Source: Achatina immaculata (Eukaryota > Mollusca > Gastropoda > Stylommatophora > Achatinidae). From it: DNA of 64,000 nucleotides. Below are positions 11,382 through 22,262 of the stretch, piece after piece (the first letter of the stretch is position 1; the number at the start of each line of letters is the position of its first letter). A model generated the notes under the pieces. That model made no database searches and was not told the DNA's origin. It saw nothing but the letters and a program-made list of their open reading frames with translations. Both the position numbers and the translations under genes were made by a program. The stretch is from the NCBI GenBank assembly GCA_009760885.1, contig CM019696.1, positions 46,337,358 to 46,401,357 of the forward strand, given 5' to 3'.

Positions 11382-12765
11382 GGCAGCCTAGATAACTCAA
11401 CACAGACTACCACGTCAGTCTAGATAACTCAACACAGACTACCACGTCAGTCTAGATAACTCAACACAGACTACCACGTCAGTCTAGATAACTCAACACA
11501 GACTACCACGTCAGCCTAGATAACTCAACACAGACTACCACGTCAGCCTAGATAACTCAACACAGACTACTACGTCAGCCTAGATAACTCAACACAGACT
11601 ACCACGTCAGCCTAGATAACTCAACACAGACTACCACGTCAGTCTAGATAACTCAACACAGACTACCACGTCAGCCTAGATAACTCAACACAGACTACCA
11701 CGTCAGCCTAGATAACTCAACTCAACATAGACTACCACGTCAGCCTAGATAACTCAACTCAACATAGACTACCACGTCAGCCTAGATAACTCAACACAGA
11801 CTACCACGTCAGCCTAGATAATTCAACTCAACATAGACTACCACGTCAGTCTAGATAACTCAACACAGACTACCACGTCAGCCTAGATAACTCAACACAG
11901 ACTACCACGTCAGCCTAGATAACTCAACATAGACTACCACGTCAGCCTAGATAACTCAACACAGACTACCACGTCAGCCTAGATAACTCAACATAGACTA
12001 CCACGTCAGCCTAGATAACTCAACACAGACTACCACGTCAGCCTAGATAACTCAACACAGACTAGCACGTCAGCCTAGATAACTCAACACAGACTACCAC
12101 GTCAGCTTAGATAACTCAACTCAACATAGACTACCACGTCAGCCTAGATAACTCAACATAGACTACCACGTCAGCTTAGATAACTCAACATAGACTACCA
12201 CGTCAGCCTAGATAACTCAACATAGACTACCACGTCAGCTTAGATAACTCAACATAGACTACCACGTCAGCCTAGATAACTCAACATAGACTACCACGTC
12301 AGCCTAGATAACTCAACATAGACTACCACGTCAGCCTAGATAACTCAACACAGACTACCACGTCAGCTTAGATAACTCAACTCAACACAGACTACCACGT
12401 CAGTCTAGATAACTCAACTCAACACAGACTACCACGTCAGCTTAGATAACTCAACTCAACATAGACTACCACGTCAGCCTAGATAACTCAACATAGACTA
12501 CCACGTCAGCCTAGATAACTCAACACAGACTACCACGTCAGCCTAGATAACTCAACACAGACTACCACGTCAGCCTAGATAACTCAACTAAACACAGACT
12601 ACCACGTCAGCCTAGATAACTCAACTAAACACAGACTACCACGTCAGCCTAGATAACTCAACTAAACACAGACTACCACGTCAGCCTAGATAACTCAACA
12701 CAGACTACCACGTCAGCCTAGATAACTCAACTAAACACAGACTACCACGTCAGGCCAGATACACT
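11382..12765. repeat. 32-bp minisatellite, long array
   Basis: About 42 copies of a 32-bp unit: CCTAGATAACTCAACACAGA followed by CTACCACGTCAG. Length variants of 37 bp arise by duplication or change of a CTCAA pentamer (CTCAACTCAACA, CTCAACTAAACA). The variants are clustered, as expected from local unequal exchange. Confidence 0.97.
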
Positions 12766-13739
12766 ACCACCTCAGGCAAGATGATAACTCAGCTACTTCT
12801 TAATGATCTCATAAATTATACCGGATCCGTAGAGAGGTATGTAATATATCTGTCGCTTTAAAGACAGCATGGGGCTTTTGGTCTGAAGTTTGGAACTTGC
12901 AGTTGGGAGAATCTTGGTAGAAATATAAGTGTTGGTGCTGGTTATAGAAGATTGGAGACAGAATGATGTAAACTGTGTGGTCTGGGAAGATTTTGATCTT
13001 ATCGAGGAAAAAGTGATAGATTATTGTTGTAAATATGTAGAATCCATGAAAAAAGGCGAAATATTGCAGGTACAAAAGATTGTGTCAATATTTCTTTGAA
13101 AAATAATATGAAGTTTTTTCCCTTATTCCCATGCAAAGAAACGATCTCATTTCACATTCGAGGAACGCGGGCTAAGAACGAAGCAAACTTGCGTTGATCA
13201 GTCGTGGAAAAATGGCTTTCAGTTTTTGGTGATTTCAATTAACAAGAAATAACATGTTGTATGTTATGCCACAGTGTACTTTGCGGGATTTTTACTTTTA
13301 TAGATTTTGGCAACAGTATTAAAAGTTCCTGGACAGTTTCCAAGATAAATGCCACAATTTAAGACTCTTGATAGAAATAATTACTTGCTATTTTTAGATT
13401 TTTATTATATATATATTTTTTTAAGAGCTCAGGTTGTTAACGTCGGAGGAATTTACAGAAAGAAAAGCATTCACAACAGAAACAGAAATGGGAACTTAAG
13501 AAATGTCTTGTGCGTGAGCAGAAAGTTCAGCATAAAAAAACAGAAGTGAGTTGCCAGATGTTCGATGTCCAGGATAAACTTTTCACTATCGCTGCTAAGG
13601 TGAAATCTTCAGCGGCAACTTTGGCTTCGTAGGCAACCAACAGACACTCTTAACAACGGAGTAAGAAAGCTTATTCGGGGAGGGAGAACACGTTTCTGTT
13701 ACCGAAGCAGATTAAACTCATTAAAATAGCTTAAGTTAT
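12766..13739. other. No gene seen
   Basis: AT-rich unique sequence. Open frames (12809-13075 minus, 13349-13549 plus) show no recognisable protein. Confidence 0.4.
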
Positions 13740-14610
13740 TTTAACTACAGGAAATTGTGGGTTAATTTGTACACATGTCCTTTAATAACATAATTATGGG
13801 TTAATTTGTACAAAATCTTTTAATATCATAATTATGGATTATGTTTTACACATATTATTTACCATCTTAATTATGGATCAAGGTATACGGGCATCTTCTA
13901 TTACATTAATTATTAATTAATTTATATACGTATCATTTCGTACATTAATTATTAATTAAATTATACATGTGTCTTTTAGTACATTAATTATTAATTAAAT
14001 TATACAAGTATATTTTACTGTCCAAATTTGAGTTAATGATGCATGAATTCTCTCCTACTTTAAATATAGATTAATTTATACACGTATCCTTTACTATCCT
14101 GATTATAAGTTAATGTAAACACATATCCACTCTTGCCTTAATTATATATTAATTTATACACTAATCCTTTACTATCCTGGTTTTAAGTTAATGTATTCAC
14201 GTATTCACTCTTACATTAATTATAGATTAATTCCTTCGCTCCAAAACAGCACGGGCTGGGTTGGTAGATCTTGAATGCTTATGCCAGTCAAAGTTCAGGA
14301 CCATATTTAAGCAAAGTGGAAGTAAAATGAAATGTTGCTCATTTCTATCCGAACCCATGTTTTTAAATTATGGAGTAACTTCCTTCCATTTTCATTCTGT
14401 CAAAAAATTTTATCAAAATGTATTCTGGCAGAGCATGGAAATTACTTCAAAAGTGAAAGAGTTAATTTCTACACGTATCCTTTACTACCATACTTATGAG
14501 TTAATGAATACACGTATTCTCTGTTACCATAATTATGAGTTAATGAATACATGTATTCTCTGTTTCTCTAATTACAGATTAATTTTTACCTATGTCCTTT
14601 TATTACCCTT
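13740..14610. repeat. Degenerate AT-rich minisatellite
   Basis: Repeated words TTAATTTATACACGTATCCTT and ATTAATTATTAATTAA recur every 50-65 bp over 13740-14240 and again at 14455-14600. About 210 bp of other sequence (14241-14450) interrupts. The copies are old and diverged. Confidence 0.75.
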
Positions 14611-15012
14611 TTTGTTATCAGGCGATTCTTGTTTGCCGAGTTTTTTGTTTTTTGTTTTTGGGTGCTTTAAGCTTACTGTTACAGAGACATCAATCACATT
14701 GCAAGAAGCCACCTGCAGGCGCTAATGAGTAGCTATCTTCAGCCACTAGCCGTCTCCGCCCACGCTGTAAGATCAGGCACCGAGTCTCTCTTGTAGCAGC
14801 TTTCCTGCGTTCTTTACACGTGGTCGTAAACATGTGAAATAGTTCGTTGTTGAGCTAGTAACTGAGAACAACCGAGGTTTACCAATACGTATATATTCAA
14901 CACGTATAAAATATGATGTGGACACAACTTTTAAACGTTTGTATTTCACTAACAAACTATCACAGACGCAATAGTGTAACGATATTCTGGTAATCTCTGT
15001 AAAACACAAAGG
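14611..15012. other. No gene seen
   Basis: Unique sequence with a TTTTTG run near 14640. Nothing was recognised. Confidence 0.35.
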
Positions 15013-15312
15013 GGGGGGGGAAGAGAAAGAGACTTGGAGAAACAAAAATATCTAATCCTGTGACATGGCAAAAGAGAAGCTGGGATAAACAAAAAATATC
15101 TAATTCTGTGACATGGCAAGAGAGAAGCTGGGAGAAACAAAAAAATATCTAATTCTGTGACATGGCAAAAGAGAAGCTGGGAGAAACAAAAGATATCTAA
15201 TCCTGTGACATGGCAAGAGAGAAGCTGGAAGAAACAAAAAATATCTAATTCTGTGACATGGCAACAGAGAAGCTGGGAGAAACAAAAAATATCTGATTCT
15301 GTGACATGGCAA
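15013..15312. repeat. 48-bp minisatellite
   Basis: Six copies of a unit with TCTGTGACATGGCAAGAGAG and AGCTGGGAGAAACAAAAAAT. The multiple-of-three period keeps several frames open on both strands. Confidence 0.93.
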
Positions 15313-15367
15313 CCCCACCCCTCTAAATTGGAGAAGTGTGCTCGAGGCCTGAATAATAAATCATAAA

Positions 15368-15898
15368 CAGTACATGAAACTGCAGAAACTTCATAGCTAC
15401 CAGTAGAACATAAGATGTCAGCCAGTACATGAAACTGCAGAAACTTCATAGCTATCAGTAGAACATAAGATGTCAGCCAGTACATGAAACTGCAGAAACT
15501 TCATAGCTACCAGTAGAACATAAGATGTCAGCCAGTACATGAAACTGCAGAAACTTCATAGCTATCAGTAGAACATAAGATGTCAGCCAGTACATGAAAC
15601 TGCAGAAACTTCATAGCTACCAGTAGAACATAAGATGTCAGCCAGTACATGAAACTGCAGAAACTTCATAGCTATCAGTAGAACATAAGATGTCAGCCAG
15701 TACATGAAACTGCAGAAACATCATAGCTATCAGTAGAACATAAGATGTCAGCCAGTGCACGAAACTGCATAAACTTCATAGCTATCAGTAGAACATAAGA
15801 TGCCAGCCAGTACATGAAACTGCATAAACTTCATATCTACCAGTAGAACATAAGATGCCAGCCAGTACATGAAACTGCATACACTTCATAGCTACCAG
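15368..15898. repeat. 55-bp minisatellite
   Basis: Nearly ten copies of a 55-bp unit beginning CAGTACATGAAACTGCAGAA. TACCAG and TATCAG alternate regularly in the left copies, which suggests expansion as a 110-bp dimer. Confidence 0.95.
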
Positions 15899-16780
15899 TC
15901 AGCGAATGAGAAAGTTCTTGACAAAATGAGGGAGAGCTTCTTCAGTATGCATATTTTTTTGTTGAGAGACAGAGAAATACATAGAAACAAATACTGCCAA
16001 CTTTTGGGCCATCTATACTGATTCTAAATATCAGACTTATATTAATGTCTCCGTGGAAGCTTGATCCAGACACATGGCTCAGCCTATAAAGAAAACGCCC
16101 ACCAAACTTGATTTGAAGGAGAGGACATAAAACATAAGATTTCATGGCAGACGACACACACACACACAAAAAGAAAACTTTGCCGATTATAAAGAACTAG
16201 TCTAATGTAAGTCGCAGGAATGTTTACACTGGCTTTATCTTTAAAATATTTATGTCTGTTTCTTCTTCGAAAAATTTGGTAACCGGTTTGTGAATCAATA
16301 AATTCATATTCACATTATCATCACATACGGTGATTTGTCAGATCACGTGAGGTCAGGGTATTTTTCTTCTCTAGTCAGAAGACAAGACTCTCAAATCAGG
16401 TTCATGAACTGAACTGCTTCGTTCTCCTCATCATTATTCCCACACTCTTAACAAGAGAATAGTTGTTTATTAAAATCGTTATTTGTGTTGCGAAAAAAGT
16501 ATGGCTTTGTTCCAGTTTATAACCCGGTTTTAATAAAATTTCAAGATTTTTCATAATCAGAGAATTTTTGTTCGCTGAACAAAGAGAGATGGCCGTGGGG
16601 GTCAAAAGGTATACTTGTGAGGAGAAGAAACATAAATGTGTATCGAGCTAGAAACAGCCTCAGTGATAAAATCCCGGCGTGCCTGAGGTTATAAACACTA
16701 GGATCTTAGATGAGTTACAAGACGCACTGTGGTCCCATGAGAATAGGGCTCGATGCAATCTCTAGTGATATGGCGTCACT
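15899..16780. other. No gene seen
   Basis: Unique AT-rich sequence with a short CA run near 16153. Nothing was recognised. Confidence 0.4.
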
Positions 16781-16793
16781 AAGAGTAGAATCG

Positions 16794-16894
16794 TGCATCG
16801 GCAGCAGGGCATCTTGCTCACAACAGAGAGGCCTACAGGAGAGCTCTTAGGAAGGCAAAGTTCCGCAAGGGACATGCAAATGACTGACTGACTG
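16794..16894 (+). mobile_element. LINE family A, 101-bp 3' end
   Basis: Matches only the last coding part of family A (AGHLAHN-like, then [13 protein letters not shown]) and ends in a TGAC simple tail instead of the usual GAAT. Flanked by a 13-bp target duplication with one mismatch, AAGAGTAGAATCG (16781-16793) and AAGAGTAGATTCG (16895-16907). Confidence 0.85.
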
Positions 16895-16929
16895 AAGAGT
16901 AGATTCGACTGAGTCGAGTTTATAACTCT

Positions 16930-16953
16930 GCCGTCATCATCATCATCATCATC

Positions 16954-16986
<33 letters not shown>

Positions 16987-16987
16987 G
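16930..16987. repeat. CAT and GA microsatellites
   Basis: A CAT run followed directly by a GA run. Confidence 0.93.
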
Positions 16988-17149
16988 GCAGCAAAGTACT
17001 TTAACCAAGCTACTTTAAACCAGACCCTGTGGGGCCGGGGGGGTCGGAACACGCATCACTCCGGGGCCGAGAGGATTTTCCCTGTTTTAATGTTGGGCCT
17101 GGAGGGTTTGAGGAGAAGGGGGCGTACTGGATTAAAACAGATAAGAGGA

Positions 17150-17470
17150 GTGGGCAGAGAGAGAGGGAAGAGAGAGAGAAAGAGGGAGAGAAAGAGGGGG
17201 AGAGAGAGAGAGGGGGAAGAGGGAGAGAGAGGGGGAAGAGGGAGAGAGAGGGGGAAGGGGGAGAAAGAGGGAGGAGAGAGGGGGAAGAGGGGGAGAGAGA
17301 GGGGGAAGGGGGAGAAAGAGGGAGAGAGGGGGGAAGGGGAGAGGGAAGAGAGGGGGAAGAGGGAAAGAGCTGAGAAGGAAAGAGAAGGGGAAGAGGGAGA
17401 GAGAGATGGGGACGAGGGAGAGAGAGAGGGGGAAGAGGGAGAAGAGAGAGGGGGAGAGGGAGAGAGAGTT
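17150..17470. repeat. Purine-only GAGAGGG tract
   Basis: About 320 bp of almost pure purine on the plus strand, built from GAGAGAGGGGGAAGAGG words. It causes overlapping Arg/Glu/Gly frames (17029-17373, 17090-17563). Such tracts can adopt triplex or H-DNA structure. Confidence 0.95.
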
Positions 17471-17984
17471 TGGACCGACCTACAAAATATCTCTGGGCGT
17501 CCCTGCTCTAAACAACAACATCTGACTAAGATTTCTAAAAATCGAAGCTGCCATTCATCTTAAAAATGACCACTGAATAGAATTGAAGTTTTAAACACAA
17601 AGAGCAGAATTTGCTTACACACGCACTTGTAAATCTTGACACGGCCTCTGTTACACTGTCCTGACCATAGACATACCAGGTACCTCATACTCTCGTACCC
17701 CCAGCGCGCGCGAGCTTGTGGAGTACCTACTTGACCAGATTTCTGCTTGTTAGTATGTCAGAAGTCAAAAAGATGTTATGTGACAGATAAAAAGAAGGCC
17801 TACGTTTATGTGGTCGGTACTCCAGCAACAGACCCCCCAGAGACTGAACGCCTGACCTGCAAGATGCCCGTTTGTAAGTTGATTTTCCTAACTCTTGATA
17901 TCCTTGCTTGTTGTAGTAATTTTCTGTGTGTGTGTGTCCAATCGATTCATTTTAGTCGTCGTTATATTTAGCTGAGACAGACGA
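17471..17984. other. No gene seen
   Basis: Unique sequence with short GC and TG dinucleotide runs (17704-17712, 17925-17936). Nothing was recognised. Confidence 0.35.
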
Positions 17985-18908
17985 TACAATAGACCAACTA
18001 TTCTATATCAACTGCTCTATATCAACCAGTCTGTACCAGCTATTCTATATCAACCGTTCTATACCAGCTATACCAACTGTTCTGTATCAGCTGTTTTCTA
18101 TATCAACTGTTCTGTACCAGCTATTTTCTATACCAGCTGTTCTATACTAGTCGTCCTATACCAAATGTTTTAAACCAGCCATTCTATAAAAACTGTTCTA
18201 CACCAGCCATTCTGTACCAACAGTTCTATTATAGCTGTTCTATATCAGTTGTTCTATCTAGTCGTTCTATACCAACTATTCTATACCAACCAATCTATAC
18301 CAGCTATTTTATATCAGCCGTTCTAAACAGCTGGTCTGTATTATCTGTTTCTTATCAAATGTTCTGTACCAATTGCTTTGTCCCAGCCATTCTATAGCAA
18401 CAATTCTATACCAGGTGTTCTGTGCCAGTTGTTCTAGACCAAGCCATTCTATACCAGCTGTTCTATACCAATTATTCTATATCAACCGTTCTATACCAGC
18501 TAATCTATATTAATCGTTCTATACCAATTGTTCTATACCAACCGTTCTATATCAATTATTCTATATCAACCATTCTATATCAGCTATTCTGTATCAATCG
18601 TTATATACCAGCTGTTTTATATACCAACTATTCTAGATCAGCCGTTCTGTACCAGCTGTTCTAGACCAAGTCATTCTATACCAATTGTTCTATACCAACT
18701 ATTCTATACCAGCCGTTCTGTGCCAGCTGTTCTAGACCAAGCCATTCTATACCAACTGTTCTATACCAACTATTCTATATCAGCCGTGCTGTACCTGCTG
18801 TTCTATACTAGCCGTTTCATACTAACTGTTCTATACCAACTGTTCCATACTAGCCGTTTCATACTAACTGTTCTATACCAGCTGTTCTGTACCAGATGCT
18901 CTATACAA
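17985..18908. repeat. 15-bp minisatellite, degenerate
   Basis: Around 60 imperfect copies of a 14-16-bp unit near AGCTGTTCTATACCA. Higher-order blocks with TGTGCCAGCTGTTCTAGACC repeat near 18421, 18648 and 18717. Long frames here are repeat translations. Confidence 0.92.
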
Positions 18909-19180
18909 CCAGCAACCAACAGGGCTGTGGGCGTGACATAACAGATAAGCTCCTTGACCTGGAAAGACACAAGGCAGCGGCTAAATCTTCAGTGCTGCCG
19001 CTCTTCAGTTGCTGAGGATCGTCTCTGGCAATCTGGTGAACTCTTCCGTGGAAAAAATGAAGAGTTTATGCAAACATGGCAAAGTTGCCGGGTTTCTGAT
19101 GTTGGTGATGATTCTGAACGATATTAGCGCGTTCGTCTGTGTTCTCTTTATTTGTTTCTATTCTTTTCTTCTTTAAACTT
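18909..19180. other. No gene seen
   Basis: Unique sequence. Nothing was recognised. Confidence 0.3.
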
Positions 19181-19412
19181 AAGGTAAAAGGTAACGCTGT
19201 TATGCCTTGATGGCACCGTATTTTTCTTGCCCTGTCGGCACACTAGAGAGTGATGTGGTCAGTGTAATACACGTCTTCCTTTCCTTTCCCTGCTCCGAGA
19301 AGAGCCAGGTACCTATTTTTACAGCTCGGTGACTGGAGTGCCTCCAGCTGGATTCGAACTGCCGACCTCCATCATGAGAGACTAGTGCATCAACTACCTC
19401 GTCAAGGGTGGG
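19181..19412 (-). mobile_element. tRNA-derived SINE, family 2
   Basis: On the minus strand it begins with a tRNA-like head whose B-box reads GGCAGTTCGAATCCAGCTGG. It continues through TAGGTACCTGGCTC and the body GTCAGCACAC-type region, and ends with a TTACC-rich tail (plus-strand AAGGTAAAAGGTAA). One of the best-preserved copies. Confidence 0.82.
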
Positions 19413-19955
19413 CGCTCATTTTATTTCTCTGTTGTCACTTATGTTACTTATTCGTCTTTCTTTCTTTCTTTCTTTTAAATCAAGTCCTACTTGTTCAGAC
19501 CCACTTCAGGAAAACTTCAAACCGTTGGCTTAAAAGAATGATTCACTGTGACAAGAGCACGTGACTTTGTCTTTCATTGGAATTTTACAATTACAATTAG
19601 ACCTTATCTGTGAAGTAGGGGAAATAACCGTGAGAAAAACGAACATGGTTATCATCACGGTGTTGTGAAGATGGGACGTTTATGAAAGGATGAAAGATGC
19701 TAGAAACACTTGGGCACGTATGCTACGCTTTGTCAGATATCTTGTATTAAAAAAATTGAATGTTAAATGTTAAAATTTTAAATTGTTTTCACCGGGACGG
19801 GTATATCGGTCCTACTTTCTCTCTGTATAAAGGAGGATCTCAACACAGTGGCTCGAACTACGGTGAACATCTTGACGAAGAAAAGATGTGAATTGTCTGA
19901 ATAACGTAGGACCTGGTACGCTTGTCTCTCACAGGGAGATCTGTCCTTGAAGTCC
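19413..19955. other. No gene seen
   Basis: Unique sequence with a TTTC run (19458-19474). Nothing was recognised. Confidence 0.35.
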
Positions 19956-20150
19956 TGCCACCCGGGGTGCCTCAGTCTCCCAGCTGTATAGAGACGGGTA
20001 CCCGGTTTATTCTGGAACTGGGGGAAGGAAAGGCGGCCAGGCGCGATACTGACCACGTGACTCTCTAGTGTGCTGACAGGTGAAGGAAAATATGGGCACT
20101 AACACTTTACCCCCGATGTGCCTCTATGGCATAAAGGGAATACTTCCTAA
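19956..20150 (+). mobile_element. SINE family 2, 5'-truncated
   Basis: Matches the body and 3' part of family 2: GGGTACCCGG, GGCGGCCAGGCGCGATACTG, GTGTGCTGACAGG and GGGCACTAACAC. The tRNA head is missing. Confidence 0.78.
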
Positions 20151-20879
20151 GTGGACCCCCCTCTTCCCCCCCCCCCCCCCCCACCCCTCAAACATGATCT
20201 ATCCTAAAGCTCAGACTGAGAACCTCTGATATAAAGTTCCTGGAATATATCCCGGAGAGAACTGATTAAAATACATCAGATACCAGCAGATGAAAGAGAA
20301 ACCAGTTTCTTCTACATTCAGGGGGACATAAATTAATGTCAAAGTTTTTTTTTTGCTCCACGTTTCTGCACAATTATTTTCTTTCGTTTATGTCCCCTTC
20401 ACTGTCTCGTCTCAGACATGAACGCTTCTTATTATTTATGAAAGAAGTTCATCGTTATCAGTTGGCATCGTCTCTTTCTCTTGTTTTTAAAATGCTTGAC
20501 TGATAAAATCCTCTTCAGTTGAGTGATAAACCTCATATCTGTTCTATTTGTGCTGTCGTCCACTTCAAGCTACCCCCCGTATCTTGCTCACTTCTGGCAT
20601 ACCGGATTCTCTGACAGAAAGCTGTATGTGCAAAACTTTGAAGGAGCCAGATAATAAAGATATTTTAGTCATATTTCGAAGCATTTATGATATGCTGAAT
20701 ATTGTACGTGAAGGAAAAATAAAAAGAAGAGCAGCAGTATTACCCCCCTCCCCCCCCCCCCCCGCGAGCTGTGTGTTGTGAAACCAAACAACATAATATG
20801 TTGTAGATCTAACCTCAGCAACTGTAGAAAAATGGTGAAAGATAATAAAGATGACATGTCTATAAATGCAAGTTCGTTT
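20151..20879. other. No gene seen; two poly-C tracts
   Basis: Poly-C at 20168-20182 and 20743-20763. The rest is unique, with no recognised coding segment. Confidence 0.4.
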
Positions 20880-21765
20880 GTATGTTTGTGTGTGTTATGT
20901 TCATGTTTTATGTTTATCTTTATGCACATGCTTGTGAATGTGTTTATGTTCATGCGTGTTTATGTTCATGTTTATGTTCACATTTATGTTTATGTTCACA
21001 TTTATGTTCATGTTTATGTGTATTTATGTGTGTTTATGTTCATTTATGTTTATGCATTTATGTTCATGTTTATGTGTGTTTATGTTCATGTTTTGTGTGT
21101 TTATGTTAATGTGTGTTTATGTCTATATTTATGTCTGTTTATGTTTATGTGTGTTTATTTTCATGTTTATGTTAATGTTTATGCACATGCTTGTGTATGT
21201 GTTTATGTGTGCTAATGTTCATATTTATGCACATGTTTATGTGTGTTTATGTTCATGTGTGTTTATATTAATATTTGTGTGCATTTATTTTCATGTGTAT
21301 TTATTTTCATGTTTATGTTCATGTGCATTCTTGTGTTTATGTGTGTTTATGTTTATGTGTGTTTATGGCCATGTTTATGTTCATGTTTATGGCCATGTTT
21401 ATGTTCATGTTTATGTGTATTTATGTTCATGTTTATGTGTGTTTATGTTCATTTTTATATACATGTTTATGGTCATGTTTATGTGTGTTTATGTTCATGT
21501 TTATGCACATGTTTGTGTATGTGTTTATGTGCATTTATGTTCATATTTATGTTCATGTTTATGTTCATGTTCATGTTTATGTGTGTTTATGGTCATGTTT
21601 ATGTGCATTTATGGTCATGTTTATGTGTGTTTATGGTCATGTTTATGTTCATGTTTATGTGTGTTTATGTTCATGTTTATGCACATGCTTGTGTATGTGT
21701 TTATGTGCATTTATGTTCATGTTTATGCATATGCTAGTGTATATGTTTATGCATGAGTCATTTCA
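20880..21765. repeat. 6/12-bp TTTATG-based minisatellite
   Basis: Built from TGTTTATGTTCA, TGTGTGTTTATG and TTTATGCACATG words in varying order. All three plus frames stay open for 140-270 codons as Cys/Val/Phe/Met-rich nonsense, because the unit lacks stops. Confidence 0.95.
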
Positions 21766-21777
21766 CGAAGTGAAATA

Positions 21778-22078
21778 ATCCATCAAATGGAGGGAGCAAC
21801 ACCTGTCAAGAATTATGTTGAAATCAGAGTTCTGTGGTTTTGGGCATTTGATACGTATGAATCCAGAACAACCAGGTGAATGTGCATACAACTCAAAAAC
21901 ATATAGATATAGGGCACAAGGATGACCAAGGAAAAAAAAAATGGACAGTTATGGTAAAGAACGCAATGATGAAACATAACAACTAACCCAGTCCTCTCAC
22001 CTTGGTTCTAGACCGATGTCAGACACTCCCCGCAATGCTAATGGCATAAGCAGACAGATAGGAAGAAGAAGAAGAAGA
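21778..22078 (+). mobile_element. LINE family D, 3' end
   Basis: A broken frame encodes an FGHLIRM motif, then an RPRKKW-like basic stretch and an LDR-like motif, the usual order in the C-terminal tail of RTE/BovB-like elements. It closes with a GAAGAAGAAGAAG tail at 22061-22078. Several stops and frameshifts make it a relic. Confidence 0.7.
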
Positions 22079-22192
22079 TGTATGAGTTCAGTTTTTGCCA
22101 TTACAGCAGTGTCAGCATCTACTGAAGATTATTTCAACAAGGATGTAATACTTTTACCAGAAGCATCCAAGAAGGACTTTGTGACCCATGAA

Positions 22193-22262
22193 CTGATTAG
22201 TTGAGAAGGCTTAGATCCATCTTCTAAAATGCACTCAAGAAAAAAAAAACAGTAATCTTATC
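22193..22262. repeat. Single copy of the 37-bp array unit with flank
   Basis: Contains TTAGTTGAGAAGGC, ATCCATCTTCTAAAA and GTAATCTTA, in the same order as the last unit and right flank of the array at 10168-10660. Confidence 0.6.

Noticed and set aside
17029..17563. Arg/Glu/Gly-rich frames
   Set aside because: Read from a purine-only tract without stops.
20938..21756. 272-codon Cys/Val/Phe-rich frame resembling a membrane protein
   Set aside because: All three plus frames are open through the TTTATG/TGTG repeat; the hydrophobicity is a repeat artefact.
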